Of a stretch of DNA of 64,000 bases, positions 1 to 7,103 are shown in pieces. Under the pieces are notes generated by a model. The model made no database searches and had not been told where the DNA came from. It was given only the letters and a program-made list of their open reading frames with translations. The first letter of the stretch is position 1. Every line of letters starts with the position of its first letter. Source of the stretch: Clostridiales bacterium (lineage in GTDB: Bacteria; Bacillota; Dethiobacteria; Dethiobacterales; Dethiobacteraceae); contig JAGXRM010000032.1 of assembly GCA_018335855.1 (NCBI GenBank), positions 58,579 to 122,578 of the forward strand. Direction: 5' to 3'. The translations under genes were made by a program, and so were the position numbers.

Positions 1-104
1 TCGTGGGCAGCCTGAGGCAGGATGGCATTATCGCAACAAAAGACCACCGTTTTATTCTCCTTGACCCGGATGCGCTGTCGGCTGCAGTGGAGAATCCAGC
101 GTAA
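1..104 (+). CDS. Crp/Fnr-type transcription regulator, C-terminal end (partial)
   Basis: The window opens inside a plus-strand reading frame (codons in phase with position 3) that ends with TAA at 102-104. The 33 visible residues include LRQDGIIATKDHRFILLDPD, which resembles the end of the winged helix and last beta-hairpin of Crp/Fnr regulators, where a '(L)xxxGxI' recognition-helix tail is followed by a short strand and 'D...L'. The effector domain lies outside the window, so the family call rests on this tail only. The next gene starts 14 bases downstream with its own ribosome site, so the two may be co-transcribed. Confidence 0.5.
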   Translation, partial: VGSLRQDGIIATKDHRFILLDPDALSAAVENPA

Positions 105-118
105 CCGGAGGCGACATT

Positions 119-421
119 ATGAAGAGTCCAAAAAAAACAGCTAATAGTGGTGCAGTGGATGAGATACAAACGATTGTGGCCGGTCTGGATGTCATGTCTT
201 CCCTTCTAACCGAAGTGAAAGCCGGTTCAAAACTGGGTAAAACGTTTGTATTGTTGCTGAATCTCTTTCTGCTGGAAAACAGGCAGCCGGACGGTTGTAA
301 AACGATTGCGGATCTGTCTGTACAGAGTCTGGCCGATTCAGTGAACATGGACTGCGAGGAATTAACGGGTATTTTAAGCTATTTAACAGAACAGGGCCTG
401 ATTGATTGTCAGACAAAATAA
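119..421 (+). CDS. Small protein with winged-helix-like C-terminus, unknown function
   Basis: 100 residues; the ATG at 119 is preceded by GGAGG at 107-111. I do not recognise the family. Residues 1-30 are polar and probably helical, residues 40-52 are a hydrophobic helix (GKTFVLLLNLFLLE), and residues 60-97 read like a small winged helix (IADLSVQSLADSV...LTGILSYLTEQGLID). That C-terminal pattern matches the end of many DNA-binding HTH domains, so it may be a regulator or an accessory to the Crp-like gene just upstream. No signal peptide or cysteine cluster is evident. A clean intrinsic terminator follows the stop codon, so this gene ends the unit. Confidence 0.6.
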   Translation: MKSPKKTANSGAVDEIQTIVAGLDVMSSLLTEVKAGSKLGKTFVLLLNLFLLENRQPDGCKTIADLSVQSLADSVNMDCEELTGILSYLTEQGLIDCQTK

Positions 422-446
422 AACGCCGCAGCCGGCGTTTTTATTT
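420..446 (+). terminator. Rho-independent terminator
   Basis: AACGCCG at 422-428 pairs with CGGCGTT at 433-439 around the loop CAGC and is followed by a run of T. It closes the unit of the two genes to its left. Confidence 0.85.
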
Positions 447-545
447 TGTCTTTAATTGTGTAAAACAGTTTACTGCGATATCTGCCTACCGGTTATATAA
501 TGAACGCATAACCTGCCGAGAGGCAAATTAAAAGGAGTGTTGCAG

Positions 546-785
546 ATGTCAGTACGTGAGACTATTAAAGGCCAGATTGTTGGAGCGTTGCAGGGAGCAA
601 AATTTCCCATAGCCACACCGGAAGATTTACTGGCTGCGTTCCCTAACGGAGCCGATACCACTTGTCAGGCCGGTGACTTAAAGGTAACTGCCGGACAGGC
701 CGGCCAACTGCTAACTGCGGCTGATTTCCCCTTCAAAAGCGCCGAAGATGTAGGCGAAACCATTGTCAGCCGGGCTGGTCTTTAA
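546..785 (+). CDS. MTH865-family protein
   Basis: 79 residues. The ATG at 546 is chosen because AAAGGAG (531-537) sits 8 bases upstream; the GTG at 537 overlaps that site and is unlikely. The sequence (REIIKGQ-like start, then [20 protein letters not shown], 'PNGADTTC', '[18 protein letters not shown]') matches what I remember of the MTH865-like family, a small helical EF-hand-like fold first seen in Methanothermobacter. Its function is not established. The family is commoner in methanogens and some anaerobic bacteria. A possible -10 TATAAT lies at 496-501. The gene stands alone between two terminators, so it is probably a single-gene unit. Confidence 0.75.
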   Translation: MSVRETIKGQIVGALQGAKFPIATPEDLLAAFPNGADTTCQAGDLKVTAGQAGQLLTAADFPFKSAEDVGETIVSRAGL

Positions 786-799
786 AATTTCAGAACCAT

Positions 800-829
800 A
801 AAAAGGGACACTTGACTGTCCCTTTTTTA
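800..829 (+). terminator. Rho-independent terminator
   Basis: AAAGGGACA and TGTCCCTTT form a 9-bp stem around CTTGAC, followed by six T. It terminates the MTH865-family gene. Confidence 0.85.
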
Positions 830-949
830 TGACCAAGGCTCATCTTGCAATTATATCGATATTTTGATAGAATTTGCATATATTTCTGAAAAGGACAAAA
901 CGGTAACGATCGTCAGAATCCTGTATAGCAGACGTTATTGGGAAAATTT

Positions 950-1000
950 AATTTAAAACTGTCAGGAGGCGCAAAACTGTCGGGCATCCCTCTGACAGTT
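950..1000 (-). terminator. Terminator-like hairpins after the PBP gene
   Basis: AAAACTGTC occurs at about 956 and again at about 975, and GACAGTTTTTT ends near 1001, so two alternative stems can form with the CTGACAG arm. On the minus strand the outer stem is followed by TTTTAAATTAAATTTT, as expected for the end of the PBP gene whose stop is at 1003. Confidence 0.5.
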
Positions 1001-1002
1001 TT

Positions 1003-2664
1003 TTATTTAAGGGGGAGAATGGCTTCCATGACCTGGCGGAAAACCGCGGGAGCCGAAAAGCCGCGGCGACTTTCGATGAAGACGGCAACTACGAGGGGAT
1101 CTTCCATGGGAGCGAAGCCGGCAAACCAGTAGTAACTCTCTCCTTCACGTCCGGTCTGAGCCGTTCCGGATTTGCCGGCGGCGGTGTAGTACGGGCTTGC
1201 GGCGTCTCTGGCGGTGCCGGATGTCACCACTTCCTGCATCATAGACGTTAACAGCCTTGCTGTGGCGGGAGCTGTCACTCTGGCGCCGTACTGCACAGGA
1301 AAGCGGCGTACAGTGGTGCCGTTTTTGTCGGTGATTTCCGAGACCAGGCGGGGGTAGACATCGCGGCCCTGATTGGCGATGGCGGCCATCATCCTGGCCA
1401 GCTGTAACGGTGTGGTTTCCACAAGGCCCTGGCCGATGGAGGCGTTTGCCAGGTCGCCAAGGAATGGAAGTTCTTCGGGGGTAGGGATGTTGCCGGGAGA
1501 TTCACTGCTTAAGGGTAGTCCGGCGGTTCGACCCAGGGTAAATTGTTGTGCTGTTTCGATGACGGTTTCCCGGCCCAGTTGTTGGCCGAGTTGAATAAAG
1601 TAGGCGTTGCAGGAAACTGCCAGCGCTTTTTTTAAATCAACTTCTCCGTGAACATTTCCCTGATAGCAGGAGATTGTGCGGTCTCCAACTTCGATGGAAC
1701 CTGTGCATGTGTAAGTTTCCCTGTGGTCGAGACGGTTTTCCAGGGCTGCGGCGGCCAGCACTACTTTAAAAACCGAGCCCGGGGAATATTTTTGTATCGC
1801 TTTATTAACAAAGGGTGTATGGGGGTTTGAGTCCAGTTGGCTGTAATCCTGGGCGCTGATTCCCCGGTAGAGTAGGCGGGGGCTAAAGTCGGGAAAAGAC
1901 GCCATGGCCAGGATATCGCCGTTTTTCGGGTCAAGGACGACGATGGCGCCACTTTCCATCGTTCGCCTGCCTATCTGTTCCACAACTGCCTGGATATTGC
2001 GGTCGATGGTAGTGACTACATTGTACGGGCGGCGAATGTTGCTTTCACTCCATTCCCTGAAGCCAAGTCCGTCTATCAGGCGTCCCTGGCCGTCCATGAC
2101 GACAGCCAGGGCAGACGGTCGACTGGCAGATAGAGATGCATCAAAATAACGTTCCAGACCGGACATGGCTCTGTATGTCAGCTCCACATAATTAGGGGCT
2201 TTCTTTCGTGTGGCATGGGGCTGAATGTAGCCGGTAATGTGTGGGGCTAAAGTATTGGGGCCATATCGATCTTCCTCATGGATAGGTATGAGTCCGGGAA
2301 TCGGGTTATCCTGAAGCTGGCGAAACGTGCTGGCATCCACATTGCGAATCACGTGGACACTGTTCTCATCGTCCAGCTCATACTGAGCTAAGACCTGATG
2401 GGAATCATCCTCTAAACCAGGGCTGAATGATACTAAAGCCGGCTCCCACCGGGTGTCAAGGAGTGACGTGCCGTTGCGGTCGAGAATCTGACCGCGGCCG
2501 GTGGCATACACATGACGTAGTGAGCGCTGAATCACCGCTGCTTTGGCATATTCGCCGCCGTGGATAATTTGCAGCATAAAAATGCGGCCGGTAAGGACAA
2601 AACCGGTCAGAAAAAAGAAAAACAATAGAATAGCGATTCTTCTTTGGCGATACGGTCTGCGCAT
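1003..2664 (-). CDS. Peptidoglycan D,D-transpeptidase, class B penicillin-binding protein
   Basis: 553 residues. A cytoplasmic basic stretch (MRRPYRQRR) leads into one membrane helix (about 10-33), then the PBP dimerisation region (about 50-200) and the transpeptidase domain (about 235-550). All three active-site motifs are visible: SxxK as SVFK at 297-300, SxN as SCN at 351-353, and KSGTA at 498-502. It cross-links peptidoglycan outside the membrane and resembles SpoVD/PbpA-type monofunctional enzymes, but it is short and lacks PASTA domains. The ATG at 2664 follows GGGGGTG. That ribosome site lies in the descending arm of the terminator of the upstream U32 gene, so expression may depend on read-through or on an unseen promoter. 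Confidence 0.88.
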   Translation of the reverse strand: MRRPYRQRRIAILLFFFFLTGFVLTGRIFMLQIIHGGEYAKAAVIQRSLRHVYATGRGQILDRNGTSLLDTRWEPALVSFSPGLEDDSHQVLAQYELDDENSVHVIRNVDASTFRQLQDNPIPGLIPIHEEDRYGPNTLAPHITGYIQPHATRKKAPNYVELTYRAMSGLERYFDASLSASRPSALAVVMDGQGRLIDGLGFREWSESNIRRPYNVVTTIDRNIQAVVEQIGRRTMESGAIVVLDPKNGDILAMASFPDFSPRLLYRGISAQDYSQLDSNPHTPFVNKAIQKYSPGSVFKVVLAAAALENRLDHRETYTCTGSIEVGDRTISCYQGNVHGEVDLKKALAVSCNAYFIQLGQQLGRETVIETAQQFTLGRTAGLPLSSESPGNIPTPEELPFLGDLANASIGQGLVETTPLQLARMMAAIANQGRDVYPRLVSEITDKNGTTVRRFPVQYGARVTAPATARLLTSMMQEVVTSGTARDAASPYYTAAGKSGTAQTGREGESYYWFAGFAPMEDPLVVAVFIESRRGFSAPAVFRQVMEAILPLK

Positions 2665-2667
2665 AAA

Positions 2668-2716
2668 AACACCCCCAGGAGACTTAAAAGATTAGTCTTC
2701 TCACCGGGGGCGTTTT
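2668..2716 (-). terminator. Terminator/attenuator hairpin overlapping the PBP ribosome site
   Basis: The arm CCCCCAGGAGACT (about 2672-2684) pairs with AGTCTTCTCACCGGGGG (about 2694-2710). On the minus strand the stem is followed by TGTTTTTATG, where the ATG is the PBP start. The same GGGGG serves as 3' stem arm and as Shine-Dalgarno sequence. Confidence 0.7.
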
Positions 2717-2726
2717 TTATTCAGCG

Positions 2727-3959
2727 TTATTCGCGCTCTGGTACTTTTCTGCGGACCAGAGAATATTCTTCCACCGGAAAAGGAACATCAAAGCTCACAT
2801 GCTCCTGGACACGGATGGCATCAGTGATTGGTTGACAATCGGAACTTTTGAGGTTACTGACAGTAATCTCGCGGCTGTCTGTTTTTGGCCCGACAATCTC
2901 CAGGGTTTCCCCGGCGGCAAAGCGGTTGCGCATTTCCACTACGGCACGGCCCTGTTGATATTCACGGACGACGCCGACAAATTCGTGGCTGGCTACTTGT
3001 GCTGTTGTTTCGTAGACCTGCCCGTCACGGCCCGGGTTGCCGGTAACAAAGCCGGTAGAGTATGGACGGTGGCTGATCTTTTCCAGTTCTTCATGCCAAT
3101 TCGGGTCAGGGGCGAAGTGATCCGGGTCTGCCAGGTATGTGTCCAGCGCCCGGCGGTATGCCCGGGTGACGGTGGCTACATAGTAGGCGCTTTTCATTCT
3201 GCCTTCTATTTTGAAGCTGTCGATGCCCAGGGCTGTTAACTGCGGTATGTGGTCGATTAACCGCAAGTCCCGGGCGTTAAATATGTAGGTGCCACGCTCG
3301 TCTTCTTCCACGGGGAGGTACTCGCCGGGCCTTTTCTCTTCCATCAGGTGATACTTCCAGCGGCAGGCCTGGGCGCATTCTCCCCGGTTGGCACTGCGGC
3401 CTTCCATGTACTGGCTCAGGTAACAGCGGCCGGAATAGGCCCAGCACATGGCCCCGTGAATAAAGAGTTCCAGTTCCATCGTCGTATGGGAGCGGATTTC
3501 TTTGATGGCCTCCATGGATAGTTCCCTGGCCAGGACGACACGGGAAGCTCCCTGGTCCTGCCAGAAGCGGGCGGCACGCCAGTTGGTGGTATTGGCCTGG
3601 GTACTGATATGGCGGGGCATTTGGGGAAGGACTTCGCCGGCTAAGGCAAAAACGCCGGGATCCGCAATAATCAGGGCGTCCACTCCGGCATCTGCCAGGG
3701 AAGTTAAGTAGGCGGGTATGTCACGGATGTCATCGTTGCCGGCAAAAATATTGACCGTGGCATATACCTTGACGTCACGATCGTGGGCAAAGGCGATTCC
3801 TTCACGGAGATCTTCTTCATCGAAATTTCCGGCGAAGGCGCGCATACCGTACATTTTCCCTGCAAGGTAGACGGCGTCTGCTCCATAGATGACCGCCATT
3901 TTCAGTTTTTCCAAATCACCGGCGGGCGCCAGTATCTCAGGTTTCTTTGTCAAGTTCAT
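2727..3959 (-). CDS. U32 family peptidase / tRNA hydroxylation-type protein
   Basis: 410 residues, the usual size of bacterial U32 proteins. The N-terminus (KPEILAPAGDLEKLKMAVIYGADAVY) is the TIM-barrel signature. The block near residues 155-200 (ELFIHGAMCWAYSGRCYLSQ followed by RGECAQACRW) carries the cysteines that in relatives bind an Fe-S cluster. The C-terminal part resembles the beta-barrel extension. In Bacillus the homologues YrrN/YrrO lie beside MltG and in E. coli the relative YegQ/TrhP makes 5-hydroxyuridine in tRNA, so a role in tRNA wobble modification is more likely than proteolysis. The ATG overlaps the mltG stop codon (ATGA), showing translational coupling. Confidence 0.85.
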   Translation of the reverse strand: MNLTKKPEILAPAGDLEKLKMAVIYGADAVYLAGKMYGMRAFAGNFDEEDLREGIAFAHDRDVKVYATVNIFAGNDDIRDIPAYLTSLADAGVDALIIADPGVFALAGEVLPQMPRHISTQANTTNWRAARFWQDQGASRVVLARELSMEAIKEIRSHTTMELELFIHGAMCWAYSGRCYLSQYMEGRSANRGECAQACRWKYHLMEEKRPGEYLPVEEDERGTYIFNARDLRLIDHIPQLTALGIDSFKIEGRMKSAYYVATVTRAYRRALDTYLADPDHFAPDPNWHEELEKISHRPYSTGFVTGNPGRDGQVYETTAQVASHEFVGVVREYQQGRAVVEMRNRFAAGETLEIVGPKTDSREITVSNLKSSDCQPITDAIRVQEHVSFDVPFPVEEYSLVRRKVPERE

Positions 3960-4993
3960 TGCCTGTTTCTCCTGGCTTTTGCCTTATTGGCCTCGTGCTC
4001 TGCCAGCGTTTTACCAAAATAATGTCCGCCGCTTCCATCGTCTTTGGCCACGTAATAAAAGTAGCGGGTTTCAGCCGGATAAAGAACGGCCATCAGCGAC
4101 TTTTGACCGGGAGAAGCAATGGGTCCCGGAGGGAGACCGCGTACTTTGTACGTGTTATAAGGAGAGTCTACTTCCAAATCTTTAAAGAGTACCGTGGTTT
4201 TGTGTTGTCCCAGGGCATAAAGGACGGTGGCGTCAATCTGCAGCGGCATTCTAATTCTCAGACGGTTATGCAGAACACTGGCAACCAGTTCCCGTTCCGA
4301 TGCCACCTGCACCTCCCGTTCTACCAGAGAAGCCAGTGTCACCACTTCGTGGGTTGTCAGGCCCAGTTCTTCGGCCCGTTCCCTCATTTCCGGGGTGAAT
4401 ACTTCTTCCAGTCGGTCCCGCATTCTGCGTAAAATGGTTTCTGCAGAAACGCCTTCATCAAAGACATAGGTGTCGGGATACAGATAGCCCTCCAGGGTGT
4501 GACGCATTCCCGGGACGCTTTGCCCCAAAGCAGGTACGGTGTTGCCTGCCAGATCCATAAATTCTTCGTAATCAACGAACCCGCGTTGAGAAAGCCGTTG
4601 TGCAATCTGTTCCAGCGTCAATCCCTCGGGAATGGTGATGCTCACCGTGGGCCGGTAGACATTGCCGGCGGCCAGTTCGGTGAGGATTTCATCAATGGTC
4701 AGTCCGTAGTGAAGCTGATAATTCCCAGCCTTTAAACTCTGATCCAGATTGCGGTATCTGGCATAGTAACGGAAAACCAGCGCATGACGAACCAAGCCTG
4801 CGTCCTGTAGCGTTTCTCCAATATGCATTGAAGAAGCCCCGGGGGCGATGGTAACCAGAACGGGTTCCCGGGCCACTGCAGGGGTATCTACAGGCTGCAG
4901 CCAGCTATTAATTTGCAGGGCTAATAAGCCAAACGCTACGGCAAGGAGGAACGTGAGCCCCCCCAATATCCGTAGCGGTGTCCGCATTGTCAT
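3956..4993 (-). CDS. mltG: Endolytic peptidoglycan transglycosylase MltG
   Basis: 345 residues, typical for YceG/MltG. One N-terminal membrane helix (about 8-30) is followed by a LysM-like region (residues 45-115) and the catalytic domain. The family motif with the catalytic glutamate is present in LASLVEREVQVASERELVAS, followed by the NRL and 'LQIDATVLYALG' blocks. It cleaves nascent glycan strands next to the membrane and so sets strand length. GGAGG precedes the ATG at 4993. It overlaps the U32 gene by four bases and follows the DUF1292 gene by 16 bases, the same order as in many Firmicutes. Confidence 0.92.
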   Translation of the reverse strand: MTMRTPLRILGGLTFLLAVAFGLLALQINSWLQPVDTPAVAREPVLVTIAPGASSMHIGETLQDAGLVRHALVFRYYARYRNLDQSLKAGNYQLHYGLTIDEILTELAAGNVYRPTVSITIPEGLTLEQIAQRLSQRGFVDYEEFMDLAGNTVPALGQSVPGMRHTLEGYLYPDTYVFDEGVSAETILRRMRDRLEEVFTPEMRERAEELGLTTHEVVTLASLVEREVQVASERELVASVLHNRLRIRMPLQIDATVLYALGQHKTTVLFKDLEVDSPYNTYKVRGLPPGPIASPGQKSLMAVLYPAETRYFYYVAKDDGSGGHYFGKTLAEHEANKAKARRNRQ

Positions 4994-5009
4994 GTTGTCC
5001 CTCCGTCAG

Positions 5010-5312
5010 TTACAGTTCGTCGTCTTCGTCCTCTTCGTCATCGATGCCTGCCTGTTCTTCCCAGGCTGCGGCAACGGCTTGCCATTCATCGTCGTCTTCG
5101 ACGACCAGTAATGTTTGCTCATCATCATTTTCTACGATACGAAAGATAACTGCTTCCTGCTCTTCTTCATCAGCGTCAACCATACCTTCATCAGCAGGTA
5201 CAAGAATTGCGTATTCCTGTTCATTAACCATCAGGATATCAAGAACCATAAATGAGTGCTCCTGTCCTTCCTCATCCACCAATGTAACTAAATCCTCACG
5301 TAAATCTGTCAT
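5010..5312 (-). CDS. DUF1292 (YrzB-like) acidic protein
   Basis: 100 residues and strongly acidic; the tail from about residue 85 is almost all Asp and Glu. The core (LVTLVDEEGQEHSFMVLDIL, then NEQEYAILVPAD and 'VIFRIVENDDEQTLLVVEDDDEW') matches DUF1292 proteins, which sit between ruvX and mltG in many Firmicutes. The biochemical role is unknown. It is cytoplasmic, with no membrane segment. The ribosome site is AGAGGTG, about 10 bases before the ATG. Position in the IreB-AlaS-RuvX cluster supports the call. Confidence 0.85.
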   Translation of the reverse strand: MTDLREDLVTLVDEEGQEHSFMVLDILMVNEQEYAILVPADEGMVDADEEEQEAVIFRIVENDDEQTLLVVEDDDEWQAVAAAWEEQAGIDDEEDEDDEL

Positions 5313-5365
5313 TTAATTATACACCTCTTCTCAAAGTTGAGTAAACGCCTATATTCTTTACATAT

Positions 5366-5803
5366 TTACACATTATTATCCGGTTTGGCGGGAATAGGGT
5401 TTGCGTGCATATAGTTCTGCAAAATAAGTACCGCCGCCATCTTATCAATCACTTTCCGACGCTTGGCACGGCTAACGTCCGCTGAGATTAACATCCGTTC
5501 CGCTTCCATCGTCGTTAAGCGTTCATCCCATAATTTAACCGGCAACTCCAGGGATTCGGCCAGTTTCCCGGCGAATTCCGCTGCCATTTCAGCCCGGGGG
5601 CCTATGGTGTTATTCATATTCTTCGGATATCCTACGACAATGATGCCCACTTCCCACTGGGTTACCAGTTTCTTTAGCCGCGCAATGTCCTTTTCCCAAT
5701 CACTGCGGTGAATCACTTCCAAGCCCTGGGCTGTCCACCCCAGTTCATCGCTAACGGCCACCCCAATGGTTCTGTCCCCCACATCCAGGCCAAGTATACG
5801 CAT
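5366..5803 (-). CDS. ruvX: Putative pre-16S rRNA nuclease / Holliday junction resolvase YqgF
   Basis: 145 residues, the usual size for YqgF/RuvX. The RNase H fold begins with [20 protein letters not shown], which carries the first catalytic Asp. Later blocks are [15 protein letters not shown] and [16 protein letters not shown], with the conserved DERLTT motif, and an Asp-containing [16 protein letters not shown]. The protein processes pre-16S rRNA in E. coli, and a resolvase role has been proposed. GGGGGTG precedes the ATG. It lies 53 bases upstream of the DUF1292 gene in one operon. Confidence 0.92.
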   Translation of the reverse strand: MRILGLDVGDRTIGVAVSDELGWTAQGLEVIHRSDWEKDIARLKKLVTQWEVGIIVVGYPKNMNNTIGPRAEMAAEFAGKLAESLELPVKLWDERLTTMEAERMLISADVSRAKRRKVIDKMAAVLILQNYMHANPIPAKPDNNV

Positions 5804-5819
5804 CGCACACCCCCTTAAG

Positions 5820-6767
5820 TTAAAAGATTTTTAAGCAAAAGTCGGGACAAAACGCGCCGCAATAGCCGCAAAGGATACATTCTTCAGCGTTAATTTCCAC
5901 TTTGCCCTGTAAGATGATAAGTGCACCCTGGGGGCAATGGGAAACACATTCTCCGCAACCCTGACACCAGTCATGGGCATAAAGCCGCCGTGTTTGTTTC
6001 TGCAATTCCCCTGCCAGTTCGTCCGGCACCGGTTGCCCGGAAAAAAGCAAACTGTTATAGCGTATTTCCTCAATGGAAACCATCCCCACGGCTACGGCAT
6101 CGAGCACGGGAAGTTCCAGAACAAAACGGAGCGCTTCCGCATTTTGGCCGGCCAGATGGCCGCCTCCCAGCGGTTTCATGCCGAAAACTCCAACGCCTGC
6201 CCGGTGAAGATCTGCAAGGACAGCCAGCATCTCTGTGACTGTGCCGTCTTGAATACCTATCCCCTTCATATTGACCAAAGGGTGAACCACATCGATTTCG
6301 GGCATCTGCCGTGCTGCGCGAAGTGCCGCCACGGTGTGGCAGGAAAAGCCCACTGCCTGGACAAGCCCTTCTTCTTTGGCTTCCAGCAAGTACTCCAATG
6401 CGTCCCGGTGTCCGGCCAGTGTCAACGCCGATTCTTGTTCGTGGAGCAGGAAAATATCGACGGTGGGGACATCCATCTCTGTCAGTGCCCGCATCAGGCT
6501 CTCCCGCATACCGGCACGGGTGTAATCATAGGATTTAGATGCCAATACCGGTCTTTGTTTTCGGTGTCGGATAGCCTGGCGAATATGCGGATAGGTACCG
6601 TACAGATCAGCGGTATCAATAAAATTGACCCCGAGGTCCAGGGCCAATTCGATGAGAGTAGCCCCATTACTGACAGACAGATTGGCCTGAAGGGGACCTA
6701 TCGTTAATGAACCGAAGCAGAGCCTGGATACATTAAGACCGGTTCTGCCCAAACGTCGGTATTGCAT
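5820..6767 (-). CDS. Aldo/keto reductase with C-terminal 2x[4Fe-4S] ferredoxin domain
   Basis: 315 residues. Residues 1-240 form an aldo/keto reductase barrel ([20 protein letters not shown], the catalytic region '[19 protein letters not shown]', then LASKSYDY). The last 50 residues hold two ferredoxin clusters, [14 protein letters not shown] and [12 protein letters not shown]. Such fusions occur in anaerobes and probably pass electrons between NAD(P)H and a cluster partner; the substrate is unknown. The barrel seems shortened compared with stand-alone reductases. The gene is inserted between ireB and ruvX, which are often close neighbours, and starts 6 bases after ireB. Confidence 0.85.
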   Translation of the reverse strand: MQYRRLGRTGLNVSRLCFGSLTIGPLQANLSVSNGATLIELALDLGVNFIDTADLYGTYPHIRQAIRHRKQRPVLASKSYDYTRAGMRESLMRALTEMDVPTVDIFLLHEQESALTLAGHRDALEYLLEAKEEGLVQAVGFSCHTVAALRAARQMPEIDVVHPLVNMKGIGIQDGTVTEMLAVLADLHRAGVGVFGMKPLGGGHLAGQNAEALRFVLELPVLDAVAVGMVSIEEIRYNSLLFSGQPVPDELAGELQKQTRRLYAHDWCQGCGECVSHCPQGALIILQGKVEINAEECILCGYCGAFCPDFCLKIF

Positions 6768-6772
6768 TTTAT

Positions 6773-7042
6773 CTAACTCTTATCAAGCTGCTGCAGGTAG
6801 TTGCCGACCAATTCTTCCAGCAATTCGTCCCTTTCCAGCTTGCGGATTAATACTCGTGCATTATTGTGGCTGGTAATATAGGCCGGGTCCCCGGATAACA
6901 GGTAACCGACGATCTGGTTGATGGGATTATAGCCCTTCTCTTTGAGCGCATCATAGACCACACTAAACACATCTTTAGCCTGATATACCTCGTCATCCAT
7001 TTTCCGCTTAAATTTCATCGTCTGGTCAAAAGAGCCGTCCAT
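6773..7042 (-). CDS. ireB: IreB family regulatory phosphoprotein
   Basis: 89 residues from the ATG at 7042, chosen because GGGGGGTGAGG sits just upstream; an in-frame ATG at 7060 lies before that site. The sequence ([20 protein letters not shown], '[20 protein letters not shown]', [20 protein letters not shown]) is the DUF965/IreB/YrzL family almost residue for residue as I recall it. In Enterococcus IreB is phosphorylated by the kinase IreK and affects cephalosporin tolerance. The threonine near the N-terminus (DQTMKF) fits the reported phosphosite region. It lies downstream of alaS as in other Firmicutes. Confidence 0.93.
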   Translation of the reverse strand: MDGSFDQTMKFKRKMDDEVYQAKDVFSVVYDALKEKGYNPINQIVGYLLSGDPAYITSHNNARVLIRKLERDELLEELVGNYLQQLDKS

Positions 7043-7103
7043 ACCCTCACCCCCCGGCATAGTTTATACTTACTTAGTTCTGCTTGTAAGCTTGTTTTCC
7101 TTT

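Noticed and set aside
938..1132. A 64-codon plus-strand frame overlapping the end of the PBP gene
   Set aside because: It covers the terminator hairpins and the conserved PBP C-terminus; no ribosome site.
2799..3239. A 146-codon open frame on the plus strand inside the U32 peptidase gene
   Set aside because: It is antisense to the conserved U32 gene and has no plausible start context.
5937..6707. A 256-codon open frame on the plus strand inside the aldo/keto reductase gene
   Set aside because: It is antisense to a clear reductase-ferredoxin reading frame.
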